Below are positions 1-5,705 of a stretch of DNA of 5,705 nt, piece after piece. The DNA comes from Anaerolineae bacterium (GTDB taxonomy: Bacteria; Chloroflexota; Anaerolineae; Aggregatilineales; UBA3940): NCBI GenBank assembly GCA_020852775.1, contig JADZAD010000024.1, positions 1-5,705 of the forward strand. The letters run 5' to 3'. Made by a program: the position numbers and the translations under genes. How positions within the stretch are numbered: the stretch's first letter is position 1; every line of letters begins with the position of its first letter. The notes under the pieces are model-generated. The model saw only the letters and a program-made list of their open reading frames with translations, had not been told where the DNA came from and did no database searches.

Positions 1-84
1 CTGGGCCACCTCTTCCCACAGTCCGCCCCGGAGCAGACGCTGCGGATCATCGAGCACTGGCTCAGCGAGCGTGGGCTGCGCTGA
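1..84 (+). CDS. 3' end of a gene, possibly alpha/beta hydrolase
   Basis: An open frame runs from the first base to a TGA at 82-84 and gives 27 residues, beginning LGHLFPQ and ending WLSERGLR. The start lies outside the window. The pattern GH-[LF]-F, then PE, then an amphipathic helix ending in WL resembles the extreme C-terminus of alpha/beta hydrolases, where the catalytic His of a GH motif precedes the last helix. That reading rests on very few residues and is only a suggestion. Codon use is GC-rich like the rest of the window. The gene is convergent with the nrfHA operon. The perfect hairpin at 99-123 just after its stop could help end its transcript, but no T tract follows directly. Confidence 0.6.
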   Translation: MGHLFPQSAPEQTLRIIEHWLSERGLR

Positions 85-150
85 CCCCTCATCCCCGGCC
101 CTTCCCCCACGAAGGGGGAAGGGAGAAAGGCCGTGCGACCGTCGTTTTTG

Positions 151-185
151 GCTAATAGCTAATAGCTAACTGCTAACCGCTGCTT
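151..185. repeat. Heptad repeat GCTAnnn, first block
   Basis: Five consecutive 7-mers occur: GCTAATA, GCTAATA, GCTAACT, GCTAACC and a degenerate GCTGCTT. The spacing is strictly 7 bases. The block sits inside unit 1 of the 105-bp repeat, right after GTTTTTG. Confidence 0.85.
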
Positions 186-255
186 TTCCACCCCCATCCC
201 CGACCCTTCCCCCACAAGGAGGGAAGGGAGCAAAGCCGTGCGGGCGGCGTTTTTG

Positions 256-290
256 GCTAATAGCTAATCGCTAACTGCTAATCGCTGCTT
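256..290. repeat. Heptad repeat GCTAnnn, second block
   Basis: Five consecutive 7-mers occur: GCTAATA, GCTAATC, GCTAACT, GCTAATC and GCTGCTT, in unit 2 of the 105-bp repeat. The GCTA core is kept while the last three bases drift relative to the first block. Confidence 0.85.
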
Positions 291-381
291 TTCCACCCCC
301 ATCCCCGGCCCTTCCCCCACAAGGAGGGAAGGGAGCAAAGCCGTGTGACCGGCACAGCCGCCGGTGGGCGTCACAGGAGAC

Positions 382-398
382 TGGCTACTGGCTACTGG
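382..398. repeat. Short heptad repeat TGGCTAC
   Basis: TGGCTAC occurs twice in tandem, followed by TGG. It keeps the 7-base period and the GCTA core of the heptads inside the 105-bp repeats, but lies outside them, just before the nrfA terminator. It may be a decayed or independently arisen relative of the same element. Confidence 0.6.
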
Positions 399-402
399 AA
401 TC

Positions 403-430
403 AAAAAGCCCCGCTTTGCGAGCGGGGCTT
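403..430 (-). terminator. Intrinsic terminator of the nrfHA operon
   Basis: Read on the minus strand, a perfect 10-bp GC-rich stem (421-430 pairing with 406-415, 5-base loop at 416-420) runs directly into a T tract given by the A run at 403-407. It lies 27 bases past the nrfA stop codon. These are the standard parts of a Rho-independent terminator. On the plus strand the same hairpin has no following T run, so it points mainly at nrfA. Confidence 0.9.
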
Positions 431-457
431 CGTGTTACGCAGAGCTGCCGGACAGGC

Positions 458-1783
<1,326 letters not shown>

Positions 1784-1790
1784 GATCACA

Positions 1791-1796
1791 CTCCTC
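1791..1796 (-). promoter_or_regulatory. Ribosome binding site of nrfA
   Basis: GAGGAG on the minus strand, 7 bases before the ATG at 1783. It decides the start: the longer in-frame option (GTG at 1801) would place this site inside the coding region. Confidence 0.85.
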
Positions 1797-1838
1797 GTCA
1801 CAGGATCAGGAATCGGGTTGGGAGATACTCAAGCCTGC

Positions 1839-2324
1839 TCAGTCGTCGGTCGGGTGGCCGATGCTGCCGTGGCAGTCCGTGCAGCGGCGTTCGTCATCCC
1901 CATGCCCGGCGATCATGCTCACCACTTCGCTGTGGCATTCCACGCAGTTCGCCTGCGCGACACGCGCATTGAACTCGGTGATACGGATCGGGTCAGGGAA
2001 GTTGCCAAGGGTGAAGGCCCGGCTGTGGTTGAAGCCGTTCAACCCCTTGACGAAGTACTTGCCGACGATATCGTGCGGGGTGTGGCAGGTGTTGCAGGTC
2101 GCCACACGGGCATGGCTGGAGTGCTGCCATGCCTGGTATTGATCTCGCATGACATGACAGTTCGCGCACGATGTCGGGTCATCCGAGAAGTATGAAGTTC
2201 CTTTGGCATAGTTGAAGGTGAAGACCCCCTCCCCCAGCAGCACCCCCAGGATCGCGGCAATCGCGAACCCCCAGAAAGTGGTCGAGGAAGGGTTGAAGCG
2301 AGGTTTAGGCGAGTTCTCGGCCAT
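1839..2324 (-). CDS. nrfH: Tetraheme cytochrome c quinol dehydrogenase NrfH
   Basis: Membrane partner of NrfA. It oxidises menaquinol and passes electrons to the NrfA hemes. The 161-aa protein belongs to the NapC/NirT/NrfH family: a short cytoplasmic N-terminus, one transmembrane helix at about 15-37, then four heme motifs at C53-H57, C77-H81, C127-H131 and C148-H152. Heme 1 reads CANCHVM, the CXXCHXM signature of NrfH in which Met59 serves as heme ligand. The segments HSSHARVATC, HTPH (His84) and the KY..KGLNG..HS stretch after heme 2 are typical of the family. The ATG at 2324 is chosen because GGGAG lies 7 bases upstream; an in-frame ATG at 2387 has no such site and lies at or before the predicted transcription start. 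It is the first gene of a two-gene nrfHA operon with no nrfBCD, which fits direct quinol-to-NrfA transfer. NrfH could in principle be another NapC-type protein, but the position before nrfA settles the name. Confidence 0.95.
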   Translation of the reverse strand: MAENSPKPRFNPSSTTFWGFAIAAILGVLLGEGVFTFNYAKGTSYFSDDPTSCANCHVMRDQYQAWQHSSHARVATCNTCHTPHDIVGKYFVKGLNGFNHSRAFTLGNFPDPIRITEFNARVAQANCVECHSEVVSMIAGHGDDERRCTDCHGSIGHPTDD

Positions 2325-2331
2325 ACACACT

Positions 2332-2336
2332 CTCCC
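2332..2336 (-). promoter_or_regulatory. Ribosome binding site of nrfH
   Basis: GGGAG on the minus strand, 7 bases before the ATG at 2324. It supports the short 161-aa start over the ATG at 2387. Confidence 0.8.
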
Positions 2337-2390
2337 GGTGGAGAAAGGTCGATAAGCAGGCATTCCCCACAGCGCTGCCAACTTCATACC

Positions 2391-2419
2391 AGTATAGCTG
2401 CGTTAACCGTATCCCAACT
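2391..2419 (-). promoter_or_regulatory. Predicted nrfHA promoter, class II FNR type
   Basis: On the minus strand TATACT (2391-2396) matches the -10 consensus at five of six bases. The position 17 bases further upstream (2414-2419) reads AGTTGG, a poor -35, as expected of an activator-dependent promoter. Taking base 2391 as -7 puts the start site at about 2384 and gives a leader of about 60 bases before nrfH. The FNR box centre at 2425.5 then falls at -41.5, the classic class II distance. The promoter is predicted only from sequence. Confidence 0.7.
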
Positions 2420-2434
2420 TGATCCAGATCAAGT
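2417..2434. promoter_or_regulatory. FNR-type operator (Crp/Fnr family)
   Basis: The core TTGAT-CCAG-ATCAA (2419-2432) is an exact match to the E. coli FNR consensus TTGATNNNNATCAA. The symmetry reaches further: ACTTGATC and GATCAAGT are perfect inverted arms around two central bases. It lies upstream of nrfH at the class II activator position. In known bacteria FNR-type regulators activate nrf operons when oxygen is absent. Which Crp/Fnr protein binds here cannot be told from the window. Confidence 0.85.
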
Positions 2435-2453
2435 CACCCAGACGAATGGGTGA
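2434..2453. promoter_or_regulatory. Inverted repeat TCACCCA-N6-TGGGTGA, possible operator
   Basis: Perfect 7-bp arms at 2434-2440 and 2447-2453 are separated by six bases. It abuts the FNR box and lies between the two divergent promoters. The size and spacing fit a dimeric regulator site, but no family could be assigned. Confidence 0.45.
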
Positions 2454-2465
2454 TCAGGCCCATTC
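2444..2465. promoter_or_regulatory. Overlapping inverted repeat GAATGGG-N8-CCCATTC
   Basis: Perfect 7-bp arms at 2444-2450 and 2459-2465 flank eight bases that include the palindrome TGATCA (2451-2456). It shares its left arm with the preceding inverted repeat, so the two could not form as hairpins at once, and it ends one base before the -35 of the CPBP promoter. It may be a second operator. Function is unknown. Confidence 0.4.
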
Positions 2466-2494
2466 TTGATACCCATCCGGGATAGCTGTACACT
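2466..2494 (+). promoter_or_regulatory. Predicted sigma70-type promoter of the CPBP gene
   Basis: TTGATA (2466-2471, five of six to the -35 consensus), an exact 17-base spacer, then TACACT (2489-2494, four of six to the -10 consensus). The start site would be near 2501, about 29 bases before the ATG at 2530. AAGGAG at 2517-2522 lies 7 bases before that ATG. Confidence 0.6.
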
Positions 2495-2529
2495 GATCGA
2501 GTAACAGGTCGGCCACAAGGAGCGGCATC

Positions 2530-3498
2530 ATGGCCCCGGTAATCGATATACGTCGCATTCTGATCTTCCTCGCCTTCGCCTGCGGCATCGCCTGGGGCAG
2601 TGCGCTGGTGGTCTACCTGACGGGTGGCCTCACCGGCAGCCCGGTCATCGAGCCAACCACCGGGCTGACCCTCGCCTTCGTGCTGGTCGCCGGGCCGTAT
2701 ATGTTCGCCCCGGCTATCGCCAGCCTGCTTACCCGGCTTATCACGCGGGAAGGATTCCGCGAACCGTACCTGCGGCTGAACTTCCGCCGGGCGTGGCCGT
2801 ACTGGCTGGCGGCATGGTTCGGCCCCGGCCTGATGACCGTGGCCGGCGGTGCGGTTTTCTTCCTGCTCTTCCCCGCTTATTTCGACCCGACGCTGGGCAC
2901 ACTGCGGGAAATGATCGAACAGTCCGCACAGGCCAGCGGACAGGTCGTGCCGCTCTCCGTCGAGGCCATCGCCCTGCTTCAGGCCGTGCAGGGTATATTG
3001 ATTGCGCCGCTGATCAACAGCCTGTTCACCTTTGGTGAAGAGCTGGGCTGGCGGGCATACCTCCAGCCGCGCCTGATGCCGCTTGGGCCGCGCCGTGCGC
3101 TGCTGCTGATGGGCGCGATCTGGGGCCTGTGGCACTGGCCGGTGATCGCCATGGGGCATAACTACGGGCTCGACTATCCCGGCGCGCCCTGGACCGGTGT
3201 GCTGATGATGTGCTGGTTCACACTGGTCGTCGGGATATTCCTGGGCTGGACGGCACTCCGCAGCCAGAGCGTATGGCCAGCGGTGATCGGGCACGCGGCG
3301 CTCAACGGCATCGCCGGGCTGGCGATCTTCTTCGCGCAGGACAAGCCGAATCCGCTGCTTGGCCCGATGCCGGTCGGAATCATCGGCTCGGCGGGTTTTG
3401 CGTTGGTCGCGCTGCTGATCCTGCTTACGCCGCGGGCGCTGGCGGCGCCCGCGGGGATGGCGGCGGGCACGTCTGTGCCGGCGGATCCTGCCTCCTGA
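2530..3498 (+). CDS. CPBP-family intramembrane metalloprotease
   Basis: A 322-aa, very hydrophobic multi-pass membrane protein of the CPBP (Abi/CAAX protease-like) family. The three family motifs are present in order: EELGWR (Glu170, Glu171, Arg175), the W-x3-H form of motif 2 (Trp198, His202), and H-x3-N (His255, Asn259). In characterised members such as Rce1 the glutamate and histidine/asparagine residues sit within the membrane and carry out peptide cleavage. Many bacterial members lack a known substrate, and some act in bacteriocin immunity or protein maturation. Hydrophobic stretches are clear near 10-30, 46-69, 90-115, 148-168, 187-209, 222-241 and 282-300. The Ala/Pro-rich tail after 303 looks disordered. 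The start at 2530 has AAGGAG 7 bases upstream. It is divergent from nrfH and shares its upstream region, but nothing in the sequence links it to nitrite metabolism. No substrate can be named. Confidence 0.9.
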   Translation: MAPVIDIRRILIFLAFACGIAWGSALVVYLTGGLTGSPVIEPTTGLTLAFVLVAGPYMFAPAIASLLTRLITREGFREPYLRLNFRRAWPYWLAAWFGPGLMTVAGGAVFFLLFPAYFDPTLGTLREMIEQSAQASGQVVPLSVEAIALLQAVQGILIAPLINSLFTFGEELGWRAYLQPRLMPLGPRRALLLMGAIWGLWHWPVIAMGHNYGLDYPGAPWTGVLMMCWFTLVVGIFLGWTALRSQSVWPAVIGHAALNGIAGLAIFFAQDKPNPLLGPMPVGIIGSAGFALVALLILLTPRALAAPAGMAAGTSVPADPAS

Positions 3499-3517
3499 GC
3501 GCCGTCGGCCGGGCATC

Positions 3518-3546
3518 TTGCCTGCCCATCCGCGGGCGTTTACAAT
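3518..3546 (+). promoter_or_regulatory. Predicted promoter of the tocopherol-cyclase-like gene
   Basis: TTGCCT (3518-3523, four of six to the -35 consensus), an exact 17-base spacer, then TACAAT (3541-3546, five of six to the -10 consensus). It sits in the 83-bp gap after the CPBP gene and puts the start near 3553, about 29 bases before the ATG at 3582. This suggests the following genes can be transcribed apart from the CPBP gene. Confidence 0.5.
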
Positions 3547-3581
3547 CTGGACACGTTCACTGGTGGAAAGCTGCCCACAGT

Positions 3582-4661
3582 ATGCATCTCTTCTCCCCGT
3601 CCACCATCTGGAAGCCGGCTGTCTTTCACGGCCATCACCGCCGTGACAACTACTTTGAGGGTTGGTACTACAAGATCGCCAGCCCCGGCGGGGAACATTC
3701 CTGCGCGATCATCGCTGGGATATTCATCAGCCGCGATCCACAGAAACACCACGCCTTCATCCAGTTCCTGGATGGCATGACCGGGGAGTCCTCCTATCAT
3801 CCCTATCCACCCTCCGCATTCAGCGCTGCGCGTGACGAGTTCTTCGTTCAGATCGGCGAAAACCAGTTCAGCACGGACCGCATATTGCTGGAGATTGACT
3901 CACCGGAGCGGTGTGTCAGGGGCGAATTGCATTTCACGGATCTGACGCCCTGGCCAGTCAGCCTGTTCTCACCGGGGGTGATGGGGCCGTATTCCTTCGT
4001 CCCGTTCATGCAGTGCAACCACGGCATCCTGAGTTTCGATCACGAGATCCGCGGATCACTGAGCATCAGCGGGCAGGTTGTCACCTTCACCGACGGGCGC
4101 GGCTACTGCGAAAAGGACTGGGGGGCCGCCTTTCCGGATGCGTATGTGTGGATGCAGTCCAACCACTTCGGCGTTCCGGGCACCTCCTTCTTCGGTTCGA
4201 TTGCCACTATCCCGTGGCTGAAGGGGGCTTTCACAGGCTACATAGCGGGCCTGTGGCACAGGGGGGTGCTTTACCGCTTCACCACGTACACCGGGGCCAG
4301 AACGGAACTGCTCGACGTGGATGCGCGCAGCGTGCGCTGGTACCTGCGCGGCGGAAAGGATGTCCCACACACGTCCGTGAGCACAACGGCCCCTCACGCG
4401 GGGTACACCGGTTACCGCCTGGAGGTCAACGCGCGCCGTGCCCGGGGGGCCACCCTGCTCGCGCCATACGGTGAGATGGTGCCGCGGGTGCTCGAGAGCC
4501 TCTCGGGAGCGCTCGACGTGCGGTTGAGCGGTGTGCTGCCGAACGGTGACGAGCGCCTGCTCTTCGCGGAGACAGGCCGCCACGCCGGGCTGGAAGTACA
4601 GGGCGCGCTGGAGCGTATCATCACTGAGGCAGGAGTGTTACAGCACCCAGAATACCAGTAG
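3582..4661 (+). CDS. Tocopherol cyclase family protein
   Basis: A 359-aa protein that resembles the tocopherol cyclase family (plant VTE1-like domain) along most of its length. Recognisable blocks are YFEGWYYK (24-31), AFIQF (58-62), IGENQFS (91-97), GVMGPYSFVPFMQCNHG (132-148), GYCEKDWG..FP (174-185), VWMQSNHF (189-196), IPWLKG.F.GY (210-220), APYGEMV (294-300) and a closing AGLEVQG (335-341). Plant and cyanobacterial members close the chromanol ring of tocopherol; most heterotrophic bacterial members have no known substrate. There is no signal peptide or membrane helix, so it is probably cytoplasmic. The ATG at 3582 is chosen because the family match begins there. The frame stays open upstream only as a shadow of the CPBP gene. 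The ribosome site is weak (GGTGGAAAG, 11 bases upstream). The permease gene starts 33 bp later, probably on the same transcript. Family is confident; a true tocopherol role is doubtful because no other tocopherol gene is seen. Confidence 0.85.
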   Translation: MHLFSPSTIWKPAVFHGHHRRDNYFEGWYYKIASPGGEHSCAIIAGIFISRDPQKHHAFIQFLDGMTGESSYHPYPPSAFSAARDEFFVQIGENQFSTDRILLEIDSPERCVRGELHFTDLTPWPVSLFSPGVMGPYSFVPFMQCNHGILSFDHEIRGSLSISGQVVTFTDGRGYCEKDWGAAFPDAYVWMQSNHFGVPGTSFFGSIATIPWLKGAFTGYIAGLWHRGVLYRFTTYTGARTELLDVDARSVRWYLRGGKDVPHTSVSTTAPHAGYTGYRLEVNARRARGATLLAPYGEMVPRVLESLSGALDVRLSGVLPNGDERLLFAETGRHAGLEVQGALERIITEAGVLQHPEYQ

Positions 4662-4694
4662 CGTCGTCTCGATCACAATCCAGGAGATCGGCCC

Positions 4695-5630
4695 ATGAGC
4701 ATGAACGCGAGTGCGCGCAAGGTTGTGGATGATCGCTTTGTCAGGCGATTGATGTGGAGGCGGCGCGTGGGCGCACTCATGGGGGGGGTGCTCAACCTTC
4801 TGGGCCTAGCTGTCCTCGTTCTGGTCTTCGCCACCCCCATGATCTGGGTCATTACCAACAGCCTGCGGCCCGAATCGTCCGTCATGAGCAGCCTTTATCC
4901 GGTCACGTGGAAGACATTCGCTCCGGTGCCTTTTACCTTCTTCTCCTACCTGGAGCTGCTCGGCCTTGCCACTGACCGGGCGAGAATTGCCGGCTATACA
5001 CTCCTGCGTAACCTGTGGATCAGCCTGGCCAGCGGCGCGCTGGTTGTGCTGCTCACGCTGATCTTCAGCACCTGCGCCGCCTACTTCTTCGCCCGGCTGA
5101 AGTTTCCTTTCAAGTCCGTACTGATGGTCTACGTGATGGGCTGCATGATGATCCCTGAACAGATCGTCATCGTGCCGACCTTCCTGGTGGCAATGGCGCT
5201 CGGGCTGGTCAATACGTTCTGGGTGCTGGTCATCCCCTTCTTTGCCTCCCCGTTCGTGACGTTCGCGCTTGCCCAGTTTCTCTCCGATATTCCGTATGAG
5301 TTGGATGAAGCGGCAATCATGGATGGGGCGAATCCGCTGCAAGTACTGTACCTTGTGCTGGTGCCCAACGCCGTCCCGGCGCTGATGACCGTCGGCCTGC
5401 TGGAGTTCCAGTACATCTGGAACAACTTCTACTGGCCGCTGGTCGCCATCACCTATAAACGTGATTTGCCGATCCAGGTGGCAGTATCCGGGCTAATCGT
5501 GGAGGTCAACCCCAAGTGGTCACGCGTCCTCGCGGGGATGGTCTTCGCCTCTCTGCCGATCATCATCCTGTTCATGTTCCTGCAGCGTTACTATTATGAG
5601 AATATCTCCCTGACGGGCCTGAAGGGATAG
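4695..5630 (+). CDS. ABC sugar transporter permease, MalG type (CUT1)
   Basis: Inner-membrane permease subunit of a carbohydrate-uptake ABC importer. The 311-aa protein has a basic N-terminus (RRLMWRRR) and about six membrane segments: 29-54, 106-131, 141-165, 172-195, 226-248 and 277-297. The cytoplasmic EAA loop, which docks onto the ATPase, is intact: E205-A-A, G211 and closing P224 in LVLVP. The block TPMIWVITNSLRP after the first helix and the short C-terminal tail ending GLKG are usual for the MalG branch. AGGAG at 4682-4686 lies 8 bases before the ATG. MalG proteins work as a heterodimer with a MalF-type permease, plus a binding protein and an ATPase. Here the gene upstream is the tocopherol-cyclase-like protein, not malF, so the partner must lie downstream or elsewhere. 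The substrate cannot be predicted. Confidence 0.93.
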   Translation: MSMNASARKVVDDRFVRRLMWRRRVGALMGGVLNLLGLAVLVLVFATPMIWVITNSLRPESSVMSSLYPVTWKTFAPVPFTFFSYLELLGLATDRARIAGYTLLRNLWISLASGALVVLLTLIFSTCAAYFFARLKFPFKSVLMVYVMGCMMIPEQIVIVPTFLVAMALGLVNTFWVLVIPFFASPFVTFALAQFLSDIPYELDEAAIMDGANPLQVLYLVLVPNAVPALMTVGLLEFQYIWNNFYWPLVAITYKRDLPIQVAVSGLIVEVNPKWSRVLAGMVFASLPIIILFMFLQRYYYENISLTGLKG

Positions 5631-5655
5631 AATCAGGCGTACCGGTCACTCACCC

Positions 5656-5680
5656 ATGCGGATACAGAGTGCGTCCGCAT
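5656..5680 (+). other. Hairpin between the permease and the next gene
   Basis: Perfect 7-bp arms ATGCGGA (5656-5662) and TCCGCAT (5674-5680), with a possible eighth U-G pair in RNA, enclose about 9-11 bases. No T tract follows, so it is not a standard terminator. It ends 7 bases before the next gene's GGAG and could tune translation, stabilise the upstream message, or act as an operator. Confidence 0.5.
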
Positions 5681-5699
5681 ATAACACGGAGATTCAGCG

Positions 5700-5705
5700 A
5701 TGGCC
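5700..5705 (+). CDS. First two codons of the next gene
   Basis: An ATG at 5700-5702 followed by GCC reaches the window edge. GGAG at 5688-5691 lies 8 bases upstream, so a real start is likely. The product cannot be told. By position, 69 bp after a MalG-type permease and on the same strand, it may be another part of the same transport operon. Confidence 0.55.

Larger units (their letters stand above)
86..345. repeat. 105-bp tandem repeat, about 2.5 copies
   Basis: Two full units (91-195 and 196-300) and a partial third (301-345) align with an exact 105-base period and no gaps. By eye units 1 and 2 differ at about 11 positions, and unit 3 differs from unit 2 at one position over 45 bases. Each unit starts ATCCCCG and carries a C-rich/G-rich inverted repeat. 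In unit 1 the stem is a perfect 10 bp (99-108 with 114-123, 5-base loop). In units 2 and 3 (204-213/219-228 and 309-318/324-333) it has one mismatch. A GTTTTTGG stretch and a block of 7-bp GCTAnnn repeats follow in the two complete units. No plausible open frame, RBS or protein signal was seen. It looks like a non-coding intergenic repeat family, and its function is unknown. Confidence 0.9.

Noticed and set aside
86..345. CRISPR array
   Set aside because: The units are contiguous near-identical 105-bp copies with no short repeats separated by unique spacers.
2325..2387. Longer NrfH start at the ATG at 2387
   Set aside because: It has no ribosome site and falls at or before the predicted transcription start, while the ATG at 2324 has GGGAG at ideal spacing and gives a typical NrfH N-terminus.
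2470..2476. NarL-type heptamer TACCCAT in the divergent region
   Set aside because: It fits the E. coli NarL pattern, but only one copy is seen, it is short enough to occur by chance, and the distant host makes the code uncertain.
2434..3516. Minus-strand open frame of 360 codons opposite the CPBP gene
   Set aside because: The product is a low-complexity Arg/Gly/Gln/His-rich sequence typical of antisense GC-rich frames, and it overlaps the operators and a gene with intact CPBP motifs.
3511..3527. GGGCA...TGCCC hairpin after the CPBP gene as a terminator
   Set aside because: The stem is only 5 bp with no T tract, and it overlaps the better supported -35 of the next gene.
3210..3581. N-terminal extension of the tocopherol-cyclase-like protein
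   Set aside because: The frame is open upstream, but this part overlaps the CPBP gene and has no match to the family. The match begins at the ATG at 3582, which also follows a likely promoter.

Overview
The window is GC-rich bacterial DNA holding four complete genes and two gene fragments. The best guess for the host is a member of the Chloroflexota (Anaerolineae-like). This is inference from the compact nrfHA pair, the tocopherol-cyclase-like gene, the sugar-type ABC permease and the style of the intergenic repeats; there is no rRNA or other phylogenetic marker to prove it.

Layout. Bases 1-84 are the 3' end of a plus-strand gene, possibly an alpha/beta hydrolase. Bases 85-457 are non-coding. 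They hold a 105-bp tandem repeat (about 2.5 copies), each unit carrying a C-rich/G-rich hairpin and, in the two full units, a run of 7-bp GCTAnnn repeats. A further short heptad repeat follows, then a strong intrinsic terminator for the minus-strand operon. Bases 458-2324 are the minus-strand nrfHA operon: nrfH (tetraheme quinol dehydrogenase) then nrfA (pentaheme ammonia-forming nitrite reductase). The two should form a membrane complex that passes electrons from menaquinol to nitrite, giving ammonium. NrfA has CXXCH rather than the usual CXXCK at its catalytic heme.

Bases 2325-2529 are a divergent regulatory region. It holds a perfect FNR-type box (TTGAT-N4-ATCAA) centred 41.5 bp upstream of the start site predicted from a TATACT -10 element. 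This is textbook class II geometry for oxygen-controlled nrfHA expression. Overlapping inverted repeats lie between this promoter and a plus-strand promoter for the next gene.

Bases 2530-5705 carry plus-strand genes: a CPBP-family intramembrane protease, a tocopherol-cyclase-family protein with its own likely promoter, a MalG-type ABC sugar permease 33 bp further on, and the first two codons of another gene. The permease has no MalF-type partner upstream in the window, so the rest of the transporter would have to lie downstream or elsewhere.

The clearest biology is anaerobic nitrite ammonification under Crp/Fnr-type control. No wholly new multi-gene system is evident. The points most worth following are the CXXCH NrfA, the class II FNR promoter, the repeat array, and the pairing of a tocopherol-cyclase-like protein with an ABC permease.
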